A program made the translations under genes and the position numbers. Positions 7,105-15,125 of a stretch of 64,000 nt of DNA are shown in pieces. Under the pieces are notes generated by a model. The model worked only from the letters and a program-made list of their open reading frames with translations. It had not been told where the DNA came from and searched no databases. Positions within the stretch are counted from its first letter, which is position 1; every line of letters begins with the position of its first letter. The stretch is from the NCBI GenBank assembly GCA_902622595.1, contig CACNQM010000005.1, positions 1 to 64,000 of the forward strand, written 5' to 3'. The stretch is from an uncultured Bacteroidota bacterium. Lineage in GTDB: Bacteria; Bacteroidota; Bacteroidia; Flavobacteriales; Flavobacteriaceae.

Positions 7105-8172
7105 ATGGTTGATAATAAAAAACTAATATCAAAGAAGAAACCATTCTTCAATATATCAGAAAAATTAGAAGATTTTTTAAAAACTCATGATAGATGGATT
7201 GACGATGTTATTTCTTATGATGATTTATTAAGATTTTCAGATTCCATTAACTTATATGATAAAAAAAATAAAGACACTTTATGGGTAAGACTCATATTTA
7301 ATGAAAGCGAAAGAGAAGAAATTGACAACAACCTTAAAATAATTTATACTTTATTACACTCTGATGGAAACCCCTCATCGATACCTTATCTATCAATAGA
7401 CTCTGTTGACTACTGCACATTTGGAAATTCCAAACCATTTAGAGTTAAAATAAGAAATATTGTAAACGATAATTTTACATACTTCTATGTAAAAAAAACT
7501 GATGCTTCTAGAGTTTATGGAATTGAATTTGAACACATGCTTTCTCCAAGAAATCTTAATTTTCTTGTTAATCATTCATCATTAGTTGAAGAACATATTG
7601 CAGGTATTCCTGGTGATATATTTATTCAGGATTATTTACCTAAATGTTCAGAAGTTCAAAAGGCACAAATTGCTAAAGAATACGTAAAATTCAATGAAAG
7701 ATGCATGATAAGACTTCTTGGAGATATGAGATCATATAATTATGTGGTTATTCCAATTCATGATTTTGACCAAGTAATTTATAAAATTCGTGCAATTGAT
7801 TTTGACCAACAGTCATATGAAGGTAAGTTCTCTGTATACAGGCCTCAATTTTTTAAAGAAAATAGAGCAATGATGGATATTGTTAGAGCTAAACTTAAGA
7901 CTGACTCAATAACTCAATATAAAATTGAAGAAAGGTCAACTATATCAAGAAGACTTATTATATCGGATGAGAGAATGAAGCTATTACTTGCAATAATGAA
8001 AGATGATACTGTTAGTTTAAAAGAAAATGTAATAAGCCTTAAGAAGGAGATATTCAGATTTACTAATGAAAATTCATTTTTAGATTGTAAATCAATGGGG
8101 GATTTAATGGAAAAGACACTAAAATATTTAAAAAGAAATTATCAAAATGTTAGTTTAATTGACTTGATATAA
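7105..8172 (+). CDS. Orphan protein with kinase-like catalytic pattern
   Basis: 355 residues from the ATG at 7105; the frame is open back into the tRNA, but a start there is excluded. I do not recognise a named family. The order of motifs resembles the protein-kinase/aminoglycoside-phosphotransferase fold. There is a lysine strand (FTYFYVKKTD, Lys130/131), a glutamate region (EFEHMLSP), a catalytic-loop-like GDMRSYN (Asp207, Asn212, same D-x4-N spacing as HGDxxxxN) and a metal-loop-like IDFDQQ (Asp232). Sequence around these (EYVKFNERCMIRLLGD) is compact and looks conserved. No signal peptide, so cytoplasmic. It starts 28 bases after the tRNA and may depend on tRNA readthrough or on the TATATTTA box at 7093-7100. 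Confidence 0.6.
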   Translation: MVDNKKLISKKKPFFNISEKLEDFLKTHDRWIDDVISYDDLLRFSDSINLYDKKNKDTLWVRLIFNESEREEIDNNLKIIYTLLHSDGNPSSIPYLSIDSVDYCTFGNSKPFRVKIRNIVNDNFTYFYVKKTDASRVYGIEFEHMLSPRNLNFLVNHSSLVEEHIAGIPGDIFIQDYLPKCSEVQKAQIAKEYVKFNERCMIRLLGDMRSYNYVVIPIHDFDQVIYKIRAIDFDQQSYEGKFSVYRPQFFKENRAMMDIVRAKLKTDSITQYKIEERSTISRRLIISDERMKLLLAIMKDDTVSLKENVISLKKEIFRFTNENSFLDCKSMGDLMEKTLKYLKRNYQNVSLIDLI

Positions 8173-8202
8173 AAAAAACTTTATTGAGTGATTAAATTAT
8201 TA

Positions 8203-8210
8203 TAAATTCG
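8203..8210 (+). promoter_or_regulatory. Possible -7 box of the sugar dehydrogenase gene
   Basis: TAAATTCG differs from TAnnTTTG at one position and lies eight bases before the ATG at 8219. No good -33 TTTG is seen at 19 bases. Confidence 0.35.
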
Positions 8211-8218
8211 AACTAATT

Positions 8219-9397
8219 ATGAAGAACAAATATATTTATTCAATTCTCTTTTTACTTAGCACAAGTTTTTCATGTGCTCAATCTGAAAACCCGCCATTTA
8301 TTGAAAATGGTGATGATTCTAAAATATATTTACAAAAGATTGTAGATGGGATTGATATTCCATGGGGCATATCATTTATTGATGAAAATGAATTTTTTAT
8401 TACTGATAAAAAAGGAATACTTTATCACGTAAAAGACAATATTAAGACTGCTGTTCAAGGTTTACCAAAAATTGTTGAAAATAGACAAGGTGGTCTCCTT
8501 GATGTTGAAGTAGATATAAATTTTGATAAAAACAAAAGAATATTTTTTACAACAAGTGATAGTTCAAATAATTCAAAAAATTCTAACACAGCTCTTTATA
8601 GTGCAAATTATAACAACTTCAAAATTTCTAATTTAAAACTGCTGTATAAGGCTAGTCCTGATTCAGATCAGTATAGACATTACGGAGGAAAGATTTTACT
8701 TGATGATAATTATGTTTATTTCACAGTCGGAGATAGAGCTGGAAGGGACATTTATCCTCAAGATTTAACTAAAGATGGTGGCAAATTATACAGACTTAAT
8801 TTAGATGGGACTATACCAGAGGACAATCCTTTTTACAATATAAAAAATGCAAAGAAAGCTACTTGGAGTTATGGGCATAGGAATCCTCAAGGAATTATTT
8901 TTGGTAATGAACCTGGAGATATTATTATGCATGAACATGGCCCAAGAGGTGGGGATGAAATAAATGTAATTCGTGAAAGAGACAGTATCAGGGAAGAACC
9001 TTTATTAACTAGAAATTATGGTTGGCCAATAGTTTCAAATGGTATTAATTATAATGGGACCTCATTCACAAATCTAACTTCAATGGAAGGGACAGAATCA
9101 CCATTATATTTTTGGACCCCCTCGATTGCTCCATCTGGAATGGCAATGCTGACTTCAGATATATATGATGAATGGAATGGAAATCTATTCATTGGATCTC
9201 TTAGATTTAGATATCTAGAGAGAGTAGAGCTAATTGGAAACTATGTTTACAAAAGGGAAAAACTTCTAGATAGAGTTGGAAGAGTAAGAGAAGTTGTCCA
9301 AGGACCTGATGGATATCTTTATGTTGGAATTGAAAATAAAGGTGTTTTTAAAATTATTCCTTCTAAAGTTTACATAGAAAATGATATCTCAGAATAA
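8219..9397 (+). CDS. PQQ-dependent sugar dehydrogenase-type lipoprotein
   Basis: 392 residues; the signal ends in a lipobox-like TSFSCAQS. The mature protein is a six-bladed beta-propeller of the glucose/sorbosone dehydrogenase (GDSH, YliI) type. The visible signatures are IPWGISFI at the start, RNPQGIIF, HEHGPRGGDEIN (PQQ/calcium region) and NYGWPIVSNGINY. Family enzymes oxidise aldoses with pyrroloquinoline quinone in the periplasm; this clade often cannot make PQQ and may scavenge it. The stop overlaps the next ATG (TAATG), pointing to cotranscription with the division gene downstream. Confidence 0.9.
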   Translation: MKNKYIYSILFLLSTSFSCAQSENPPFIENGDDSKIYLQKIVDGIDIPWGISFIDENEFFITDKKGILYHVKDNIKTAVQGLPKIVENRQGGLLDVEVDINFDKNKRIFFTTSDSSNNSKNSNTALYSANYNNFKISNLKLLYKASPDSDQYRHYGGKILLDDNYVYFTVGDRAGRDIYPQDLTKDGGKLYRLNLDGTIPEDNPFYNIKNAKKATWSYGHRNPQGIIFGNEPGDIIMHEHGPRGGDEINVIRERDSIREEPLLTRNYGWPIVSNGINYNGTSFTNLTSMEGTESPLYFWTPSIAPSGMAMLTSDIYDEWNGNLFIGSLRFRYLERVELIGNYVYKREKLLDRVGRVREVVQGPDGYLYVGIENKGVFKIIPSKVYIENDISE

Positions 9398-9714
9398 TGA
9401 AAAAAATTTTTTTAAAACTAAAAGTTTTAATTAAAAAATCTCTTTTCAAATATTTAATTATTTCTATTTCTTTTTTGATATGGATGACTTTCTTAGACAC
9501 AAATTCATTATTGATACATGCAGAGTTAAATAGGGAAATTAAAAAACTTAAAAAAAAGAGAGATGCTCTTAATAAAGAGATTCTTGATGATAAATCACTT
9601 ATTGAAAAACTAAATGACATAGATAGTCTTGAACATTATGCTAGAGAAGAATATAACTTAAAAAAAGAAAATGAGGATATATTTATTATTGAATTTCAAT
9701 CTGAAAATGAATAA
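9397..9714 (+). CDS. ftsB: Septum formation initiator FtsB/DivIC family
   Basis: 105 residues. One membrane segment near the N-terminus (LIISISFLIWMTFL) is followed by a coiled coil (REIKKLKKKRDALNKEI) and the family's short C-terminal LEHYAREEYNLKKE block. FtsB/DivIC links FtsL and FtsQ in the divisome on the periplasmic side. The context, directly before parA and parB, fits a cell-cycle cluster. The start overlaps the previous stop by one base. Confidence 0.9.
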   Translation: MKKIFLKLKVLIKKSLFKYLIISISFLIWMTFLDTNSLLIHAELNREIKKLKKKRDALNKEILDDKSLIEKLNDIDSLEHYAREEYNLKKENEDIFIIEFQSENE

Positions 9715-9717
9715 CTG

Positions 9718-10479
9718 ATGGGTAAAATAATCTCAATAGCAAATCAAAAAGGGGGAGTTGGCAAAACAACAACCTCAGTTAATCTTGCGGCTTCATTAGG
9801 AGTCTTAGAAAAAAAAGTATTGCTTGTAGATGCAGACCCTCAGGCAAATGCATCATCTGGATTAGGCTTTGACTCAAATGATAAGGACTTGTCTCTTTAT
9901 CAAGTATTATCTGGAACAAAAAATATCTCTGAGGTCATAAAAAAAAGTGAATCTCCTAATCTTGATCTAATCCAGTCAAGCATAGACCTTGTTGGTATTG
10001 AAATTGAATTAGTTGATGAGCAAGGAAGAGAATATAAATTAAGGGAAAAAATTAATGAGATAAAAAACATTTATGATTTTATTATAATTGATTGTGCACC
10101 ATCTCTTGGACTAATTACCTTAAATGCACTTACTGGTTCTAATTCTGTTATAATTCCAATACAATGTGAATATTTTGCATTGGAAGGTCTTGGTAAATTA
10201 TTAAACACAATTAAAAGTATTCAAAAGATCCATAATGAGGATCTAGATATTGAGGGTATATTACTCACTATGTATGATTCTAGATTAAGACTTTCAAATC
10301 AAGTTGTTGAGGAAGTTAAGAAACATTTTGGAGATATAGTTTTTGATACAATTATCCAGAGAAATATTAAATTAGGCGAAGCGCCAGGTTTTGGAAAAGA
10401 TATAATTACCTATGATGTATCGTCAAAGGGAGCAAAAAACTATCTTTCCTTGGCAGATGAAATTATAAATAGAAATTAA
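9718..10479 (+). CDS. parA: Chromosome partitioning ATPase ParA/Soj
   Basis: 253 residues. The deviant Walker A KGGVGKTTTSVNLAA carries the signature lysine, DADPQANASSGLG follows, and Walker B is IIDCAPSLG. This is the length and layout of chromosomal ParA. The dimeric ATPase binds DNA non-specifically and moves ParB-parS complexes to segregate origins. parB follows one base later, so the two are coexpressed. It starts three bases after ftsB. Confidence 0.97.
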   Translation: MGKIISIANQKGGVGKTTTSVNLAASLGVLEKKVLLVDADPQANASSGLGFDSNDKDLSLYQVLSGTKNISEVIKKSESPNLDLIQSSIDLVGIEIELVDEQGREYKLREKINEIKNIYDFIIIDCAPSLGLITLNALTGSNSVIIPIQCEYFALEGLGKLLNTIKSIQKIHNEDLDIEGILLTMYDSRLRLSNQVVEEVKKHFGDIVFDTIIQRNIKLGEAPGFGKDIITYDVSSKGAKNYLSLADEIINRN

Positions 10480-10480
10480 A

Positions 10481-11353
10481 ATGTCTGAAAAAAAACAAAA
10501 AAAAGTGCTTGGTAGAGGCCTCGATGCCCTACTAGGTGATGCTGATAATTCCAATTTAACTATTAAGAAAAATACGGACAGTTTTGAATTATCATTGGAT
10601 AAAATTTTTGTAAATCCAAATCAGCCAAGAACAAATTTTGATAGTAATGAAATTGACAATCTAGCAGTTTCGATAAAAGAACTTGGGATTATTCAACCAA
10701 TTACAGTTAGAAAAGTAAATGAAAATAAGTATGAGATTATATCTGGTGAAAGAAGATATCGTGCCTCAAAAATAGCTAAACTGGATTCAATACCATGCTA
10801 TATAAAGGCTGTTGAAAATGATACCGACTTATTAAAAATGTCATTAGTTGAAAATTTACAAAGAGTTGACCTTGACCCTATAGAAATTGCACTTACATAC
10901 GAAAGATTAATAAATGAGTATAATTTAAATATTGATATCATCTCTAAACTTGTAGGTAAGGACAGATCAACTGTATCAAATTATGTTAGACTACTAAAAT
11001 TAGATCCAATTATTCAATCAGGTATAAGGGATGGCTTCTTGAGTATGGGTCATGGAAGAGCATTGATAAATATCGATGATAAAAAATTACAAATAGAAAT
11101 TTATGAGCAAATTATATCTTCAAATTTGTCTGTTAGACAAACTGAGAAAATTGTGAGAGGAAATAAAACTTTAACTTCAAATAACTCTCACTCAGATGTA
11201 TCAAAAATTTATATAGACGCGACTAATAAATTTGAGAAGCTATTTGATTCTAAAGTAACCTTGAAAGAAAACAATAAAGGTAAAGTCACTCTTTCAACAA
11301 GTTTTAAAAGCATAAATGAGCTATACTCAATTCTAAAAAAAATATCAAATTGA
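10481..11353 (+). CDS. parB: Chromosome partitioning protein ParB
   Basis: 290 residues. The N-terminal ParA-contacting peptide is present (LGRGLDALLGD), then the CTP-binding domain with GERRYRAS, then a helix-turn-helix parS-binding domain (VGKDRSTVSNYVRLLKLD) and a C-terminal dimerisation tail. ParB loads as a CTP-gated clamp at parS. I did not find a parS-like palindrome in the window by eye. The stop overlaps the TTG of the next gene. Confidence 0.96.
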   Translation: MSEKKQKKVLGRGLDALLGDADNSNLTIKKNTDSFELSLDKIFVNPNQPRTNFDSNEIDNLAVSIKELGIIQPITVRKVNENKYEIISGERRYRASKIAKLDSIPCYIKAVENDTDLLKMSLVENLQRVDLDPIEIALTYERLINEYNLNIDIISKLVGKDRSTVSNYVRLLKLDPIIQSGIRDGFLSMGHGRALINIDDKKLQIEIYEQIISSNLSVRQTEKIVRGNKTLTSNNSHSDVSKIYIDATNKFEKLFDSKVTLKENNKGKVTLSTSFKSINELYSILKKISN

Positions 11354-11907
11354 GAAAAATAATCTTGTTAATGATTCTATTTTACACAATAAATTTATCT
11401 AGTCAGTCTATTGCTGACTCAACTTATATTAGCCCAAGAAAACTAAAATTAATTAACGATCCTCTAACTCCCTCTAAGGCAGCATTCTACTCTTCAGTAA
11501 TACCTGGATTAGGCCAAGTATACACAAGACGATATTGGATGGTACCAATAATTTACGGTGGATTAGGCGCATCTGCATATTACTATAATTACAATAACAA
11601 GGAAATGAAAAAATATCGAACAGCATACAAAAGAAGGCTTGCTGGATATTTTGATGATGAATATACTGAAATAATACCCGATAATGAGAAATTACTTGAG
11701 GGTATGAAATTTCACAGAAGATATAAAGACTTTTCTTTCATGTTTCTTGTTGGAACATACGTCTTGAATATTATTGATGCAAATGTTGGTGCTCATTTAC
11801 TTCAATTTAATGTAAGCGAAGATTTATCATTTGAGCCATACATAGAAAATCACTATTTTGATTTTTCTCAAAGTGCTGGAATAAAACTTAAAATAAATTT
11901 AGACTAA
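11350..11907 (+). CDS. DUF5683 family protein
   Basis: 185 residues, TTG start overlapping the parB stop (TTGA). An N-terminal signal is followed by the DUF5683 core (PSKAAFYSSVIPGLGQVY, a short membrane hairpin, then YRTAYKRRL) and a second hydrophobic segment (FMFLVGTYVLNIIDANVGAH). The PGLGQVY motif recalls TM2-type membrane hairpins. It sits between parB and lepB, which in my memory is its usual place in Flavobacteriia. Function unknown; probably an inner-membrane protein. Confidence 0.85.
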   Translation: MRKIILLMILFYTINLSSQSIADSTYISPRKLKLINDPLTPSKAAFYSSVIPGLGQVYTRRYWMVPIIYGGLGASAYYYNYNNKEMKKYRTAYKRRLAGYFDDEYTEIIPDNEKLLEGMKFHRRYKDFSFMFLVGTYVLNIIDANVGAHLLQFNVSEDLSFEPYIENHYFDFSQSAGIKLKINLD

Positions 11908-11908
11908 T

Positions 11909-13600
11909 ATGAGCTTATTTGAATGGTTAATTTTCTTTCTATGTTATAACTTAATAATATCTGGGGGGACTCAAAAGCTTTTTATGATCGCTGGTATTTC
12001 ATCATGGAAATCTATTATTCCAATTTATAATATCATAAAAATATTAGAGCTAATAAATAGACCAAAATGGTGGATAATTTTAGTATTTATACCAGTTATA
12101 AATCTTATTATGATTCCTGTTATTTTGGTTGAATTTGTTAAAAAGTTCAATCATAATTCAAAGTTAGATAGAACGTTAGTTATAATAACCTTTGGCCTAT
12201 ACTTATATTACATTAGTTATATCAGTAAAAAAACAAAGTATATTGATGATATTTCTTTCTCAAATTTTGAGAAATCTATTGGTTCTATTGTTTTTGCTGT
12301 AGTTATTGCTACTATAGTTCACAACTATTTTCTACAACCTTTTGTCATACCTACAGGCTCACTAGAGAAGACATTAAGAGTAGGAGACTTTTTATTAGTA
12401 AGTAAATTTCATTACGGTGCAAGAATACCATCAACAGTTATTTCTTTTCCAATGGTTCATGATACTATCCCAATAATCAAGACAAGATCATACTTAAAAA
12501 AGCCTCAGCTTCCGTATATAAGAATACCAGGTTTTCAGGAAATTAAGAATAATGATATTGTGGTTTTTAATTGGCCTGCTGATACTGTCAGACAGTTTTT
12601 CGTAAAGGAAAAGGGTGTAATTAAACCAAGAGATAAGAAATCTAACTATGTTAAGAGAGCTATTGGAATCCCAGGAGACTCATTAGAGATTAGAAATGGC
12701 ATAGTTTATTTAAACGGCAAGGAAAATGTATTGCCAGATAGAGCAAAGCCATTGTATACTTATAAAATCTACTCCAAAAATGGAGTTTCGTCAAGTAAGC
12801 TCAAGGAGCTTGACATAGAAGGGTTTATCAGAAAATTTATAGTAAGAAATTTATCTCAAGAGTCATATACAAGGTTAAAAGAATATATTTTGAGTATTTC
12901 AAATACTGATGAAAATGAATATCTTATATACACTTCTGATCAGGGTATCCCAATTAAACAGGTAAGAGAGCTTAATCTTGATATTAGAGAGATAATTGAT
13001 AATGAAAAAGAGCTGAGTCTTACTTATAGTGATGCAAATAAAATTAAAATTTCTAATGAGTTTGATACCATTTCCAGAGTAGTTGAAAAAACAAGTTTTT
13101 CAAATTCAATCTTCTTTCCAGGAAATAATAGATTTAACTGGAATAATGATCAACTTGGACCAATATATATTCCTAAAGCGGGTGATAAAATCAATTTGAC
13201 AATAAATGAATTACCACTATATAAAAAGATAATTAGAGATTATGAGAACAATAGTATTGAAGTTGTAGATGATAATATTTATATAAACAATGAAGTATCC
13301 AATGAATATACTTTTAAACAAGACTATTATTGGATGATGGGAGATAACAGATATAATTCAGAAGACTCTAGAGTATGGGGATATGTCCCATTTGATCATG
13401 TTTTGGGTAAACCAGTTTTTATTTGGATGAGTATTGACGGTTTATTTCAAGGTATTAGAAATTGGAGGTTCAGATGGGATAGAATTTTTACTACTATTGG
13501 TTTTGAAGGTAAACCCAGGTCATATCTACCTCACTTCTTATTTTTTATATTAGCTTGGCAAATTTTTATTTTAATTAAGAAAAGAAGAAAAAATAATTAA
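11909..13600 (+). CDS. lepB: Signal peptidase I with extra N-terminal membrane domain
   Basis: 563 residues, far longer than E. coli LepB (324). Residues 1-110 form several membrane helices of DUF5684 type (AGISSWKSIIPIYNIIKI). The S26 peptidase follows: catalytic Ser151 in VIPTGSLEKTL, Lys249 in YVKRAIGIPGDSLE, and the late GDNRYNSEDSRVWGYVP box. A roughly 180-residue insertion separates the last two. The usual Met after the catalytic Ser is Leu here. It cleaves signal peptides of exported proteins at the inner membrane. It shares stop bases with the convergent rhomboid gene. Confidence 0.93.
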   Translation: MSLFEWLIFFLCYNLIISGGTQKLFMIAGISSWKSIIPIYNIIKILELINRPKWWIILVFIPVINLIMIPVILVEFVKKFNHNSKLDRTLVIITFGLYLYYISYISKKTKYIDDISFSNFEKSIGSIVFAVVIATIVHNYFLQPFVIPTGSLEKTLRVGDFLLVSKFHYGARIPSTVISFPMVHDTIPIIKTRSYLKKPQLPYIRIPGFQEIKNNDIVVFNWPADTVRQFFVKEKGVIKPRDKKSNYVKRAIGIPGDSLEIRNGIVYLNGKENVLPDRAKPLYTYKIYSKNGVSSSKLKELDIEGFIRKFIVRNLSQESYTRLKEYILSISNTDENEYLIYTSDQGIPIKQVRELNLDIREIIDNEKELSLTYSDANKIKISNEFDTISRVVEKTSFSNSIFFPGNNRFNWNNDQLGPIYIPKAGDKINLTINELPLYKKIIRDYENNSIEVVDDNIYINNEVSNEYTFKQDYYWMMGDNRYNSEDSRVWGYVPFDHVLGKPVFIWMSIDGLFQGIRNWRFRWDRIFTTIGFEGKPRSYLPHFLFFILAWQIFILIKKRRKNN

Positions 13601-14397
13601 TTTTTATCGGAGTTTTTAAAAAGAATTTCCTTTTCCTTTTTTGACAAACTTTCGTATCCAGATTTACTAATTTTGTCAAGTATTTTATCAATCTCAACCT
13701 GATTATTAATTTTATTTTTAGGTTTCACATTAATTTTTTTAAAACTCTTAAAAAAAATATCTAGGGGAGACTTAAGGCTATTATAATTTTTTGCATAATA
13801 AAATCCGTAAATAGCACCTCCAAGATGTGCTATATTTCCACCAGCATTACTAAATGGTATTTGAATTAAACTCAAAATGACATAGAATAAGCCCAAATTT
13901 TTAAGCTTTACATTAAAAAAAATTAGATTAATAATTGTATTAGGAAAATATGCACAAACAAATATAAGAAGAGAGTATACAGCTGCAGACGATCCAATTA
14001 AAGGTGAAAAAGAATTTTCAAAAGCTGGAAAAATGTTATATGAAATTATAAATAATAACCCACCTGAAATGGCTCCAAAAAAATAAATTTCTAGAAATTT
14101 TTTATTGTTTAAAAATGATAGGAAATAATCCGATACTAAATAAAGAATCAACATATTCCAAAAAATGTGAAAAAAGTCAATGTGGAAAAAGGAGTAAGTT
14201 ACAATGGTCCATGGACTGGTTATAATTTCATTAAAATTTGGATGAAGATCAAAAAATTTAATAATATTAATTTGTGGAAGATTAAAGAGAAACAGAAAAG
14301 TGTTAGATACTAATGGTAGTAAAAAAATCACAATATTAATAATTATAATTTTTTTAAAAACTGGCTGATTTGTAAAATAGTTATATCCTAGTTCCAT
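13597..14397 (-). CDS. Rhomboid family intramembrane serine protease (second copy)
   Basis: 266 residues with about six membrane helices. The catalytic serine lies in LIGSSAAVYSLL (GxSA), the catalytic histidine in NIAHLGGAIYGF, and a His/Asn-containing loop (HIFWNMLILY) sits in the second helix, as in active rhomboids. A soluble Lys-rich tail follows the last helix. Rhomboids cleave transmembrane segments within the bilayer. It overlaps the 3' end of the upstream rhomboid gene by ten bases, so the pair is one operon and probably an old duplication. Confidence 0.9.
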   Translation of the reverse strand: MELGYNYFTNQPVFKKIIIINIVIFLLPLVSNTFLFLFNLPQINIIKFFDLHPNFNEIITSPWTIVTYSFFHIDFFHIFWNMLILYLVSDYFLSFLNNKKFLEIYFFGAISGGLLFIISYNIFPAFENSFSPLIGSSAAVYSLLIFVCAYFPNTIINLIFFNVKLKNLGLFYVILSLIQIPFSNAGGNIAHLGGAIYGFYYAKNYNSLKSPLDIFFKSFKKINVKPKNKINNQVEIDKILDKISKSGYESLSKKEKEILFKNSDKN

Positions 14398-15125
14398 CTT
14401 TTATCATTGAACTGATTTTTTTTCCAATACCACATCATAACAAATCCAGTGATTGCTCCACCTATATGTGCAAAATGAGCTATTGGTCCCACAGAATAAG
14501 ATGTAAAACCAAAAAATAGGTCAAATAAAATTAAAAGAGGCACTAGAAATTTTGCCTTTATTGGAATCGGAGGGAACAATAACATTAATTGCACGTTAGG
14601 AAACAACATAGCAAAGCCAACTAAAATTCCATATAAAGCGCCAGATGCTCCAACCATTACGGCTTTAAATGATTGAATACTAGAATATAGTCTTTCCTCT
14701 CCAACAGATTGAATTATTGAAGTATTGACCCTACCAGTTTCATAAAAAGACCTCACATCTATATTAGTTAGACCATTTTCTAACAAAATTTGAGTAACTG
14801 CCATGACATCATAGTGATATACAAGAGTTTGGATTAAAACTGCTCCTAATCCAGCTGACAAATAATAAAATATAAATTTCTGTTTACCCCACATCTGCTC
14901 TAAAGGAGTGCCAAACATCCAAAGTCCAAACATATTAAAAAGAATATGAGTGGTATCTCCATGCATAAACATGTGAGTTAAGGGTTGCCATAAAATAAAG
15001 TCTGGATTTTTTGGATAGTGCATAGCAAACAAATCGTACATAAAATCACCTAAAACTGTTGAGGCAATAAAAAATATTACATTGATTATAATTAAATGTT
15101 TTACTATTTCACTGATTCTACCCAT
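14388..15125 (-). CDS. Rhomboid family intramembrane serine protease (first copy)
   Basis: 245 residues. Signatures are HILFNMFGLWMFG (second helix), the serine motif VGASGALYGILVG and the histidine motif FAHIGGAITGF, all intact. An insertion of about 60 residues between helices carries no obvious motif. It begins at the last base of mutL and overlaps the next rhomboid by ten bases, so mutL and both rhomboids are read as one unit. Substrates unknown. Confidence 0.92.
   Translation of the reverse strand: MGRISEIVKHLIIINVIFFIASTVLGDFMYDLFAMHYPKNPDFILWQPLTHMFMHGDTTHILFNMFGLWMFGTPLEQMWGKQKFIFYYLSAGLGAVLIQTLVYHYDVMAVTQILLENGLTNIDVRSFYETGRVNTSIIQSVGEERLYSSIQSFKAVMVGASGALYGILVGFAMLFPNVQLMLLFPPIPIKAKFLVPLLILFDLFFGFTSYSVGPIAHFAHIGGAITGFVMMWYWKKNQFNDKRWN

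Noticed and set aside
9718-11353. Expected parS palindromes near parAB
   Set aside because: No TGTTTCACGTGAAACA-like sequence was found by eye in or around the genes.
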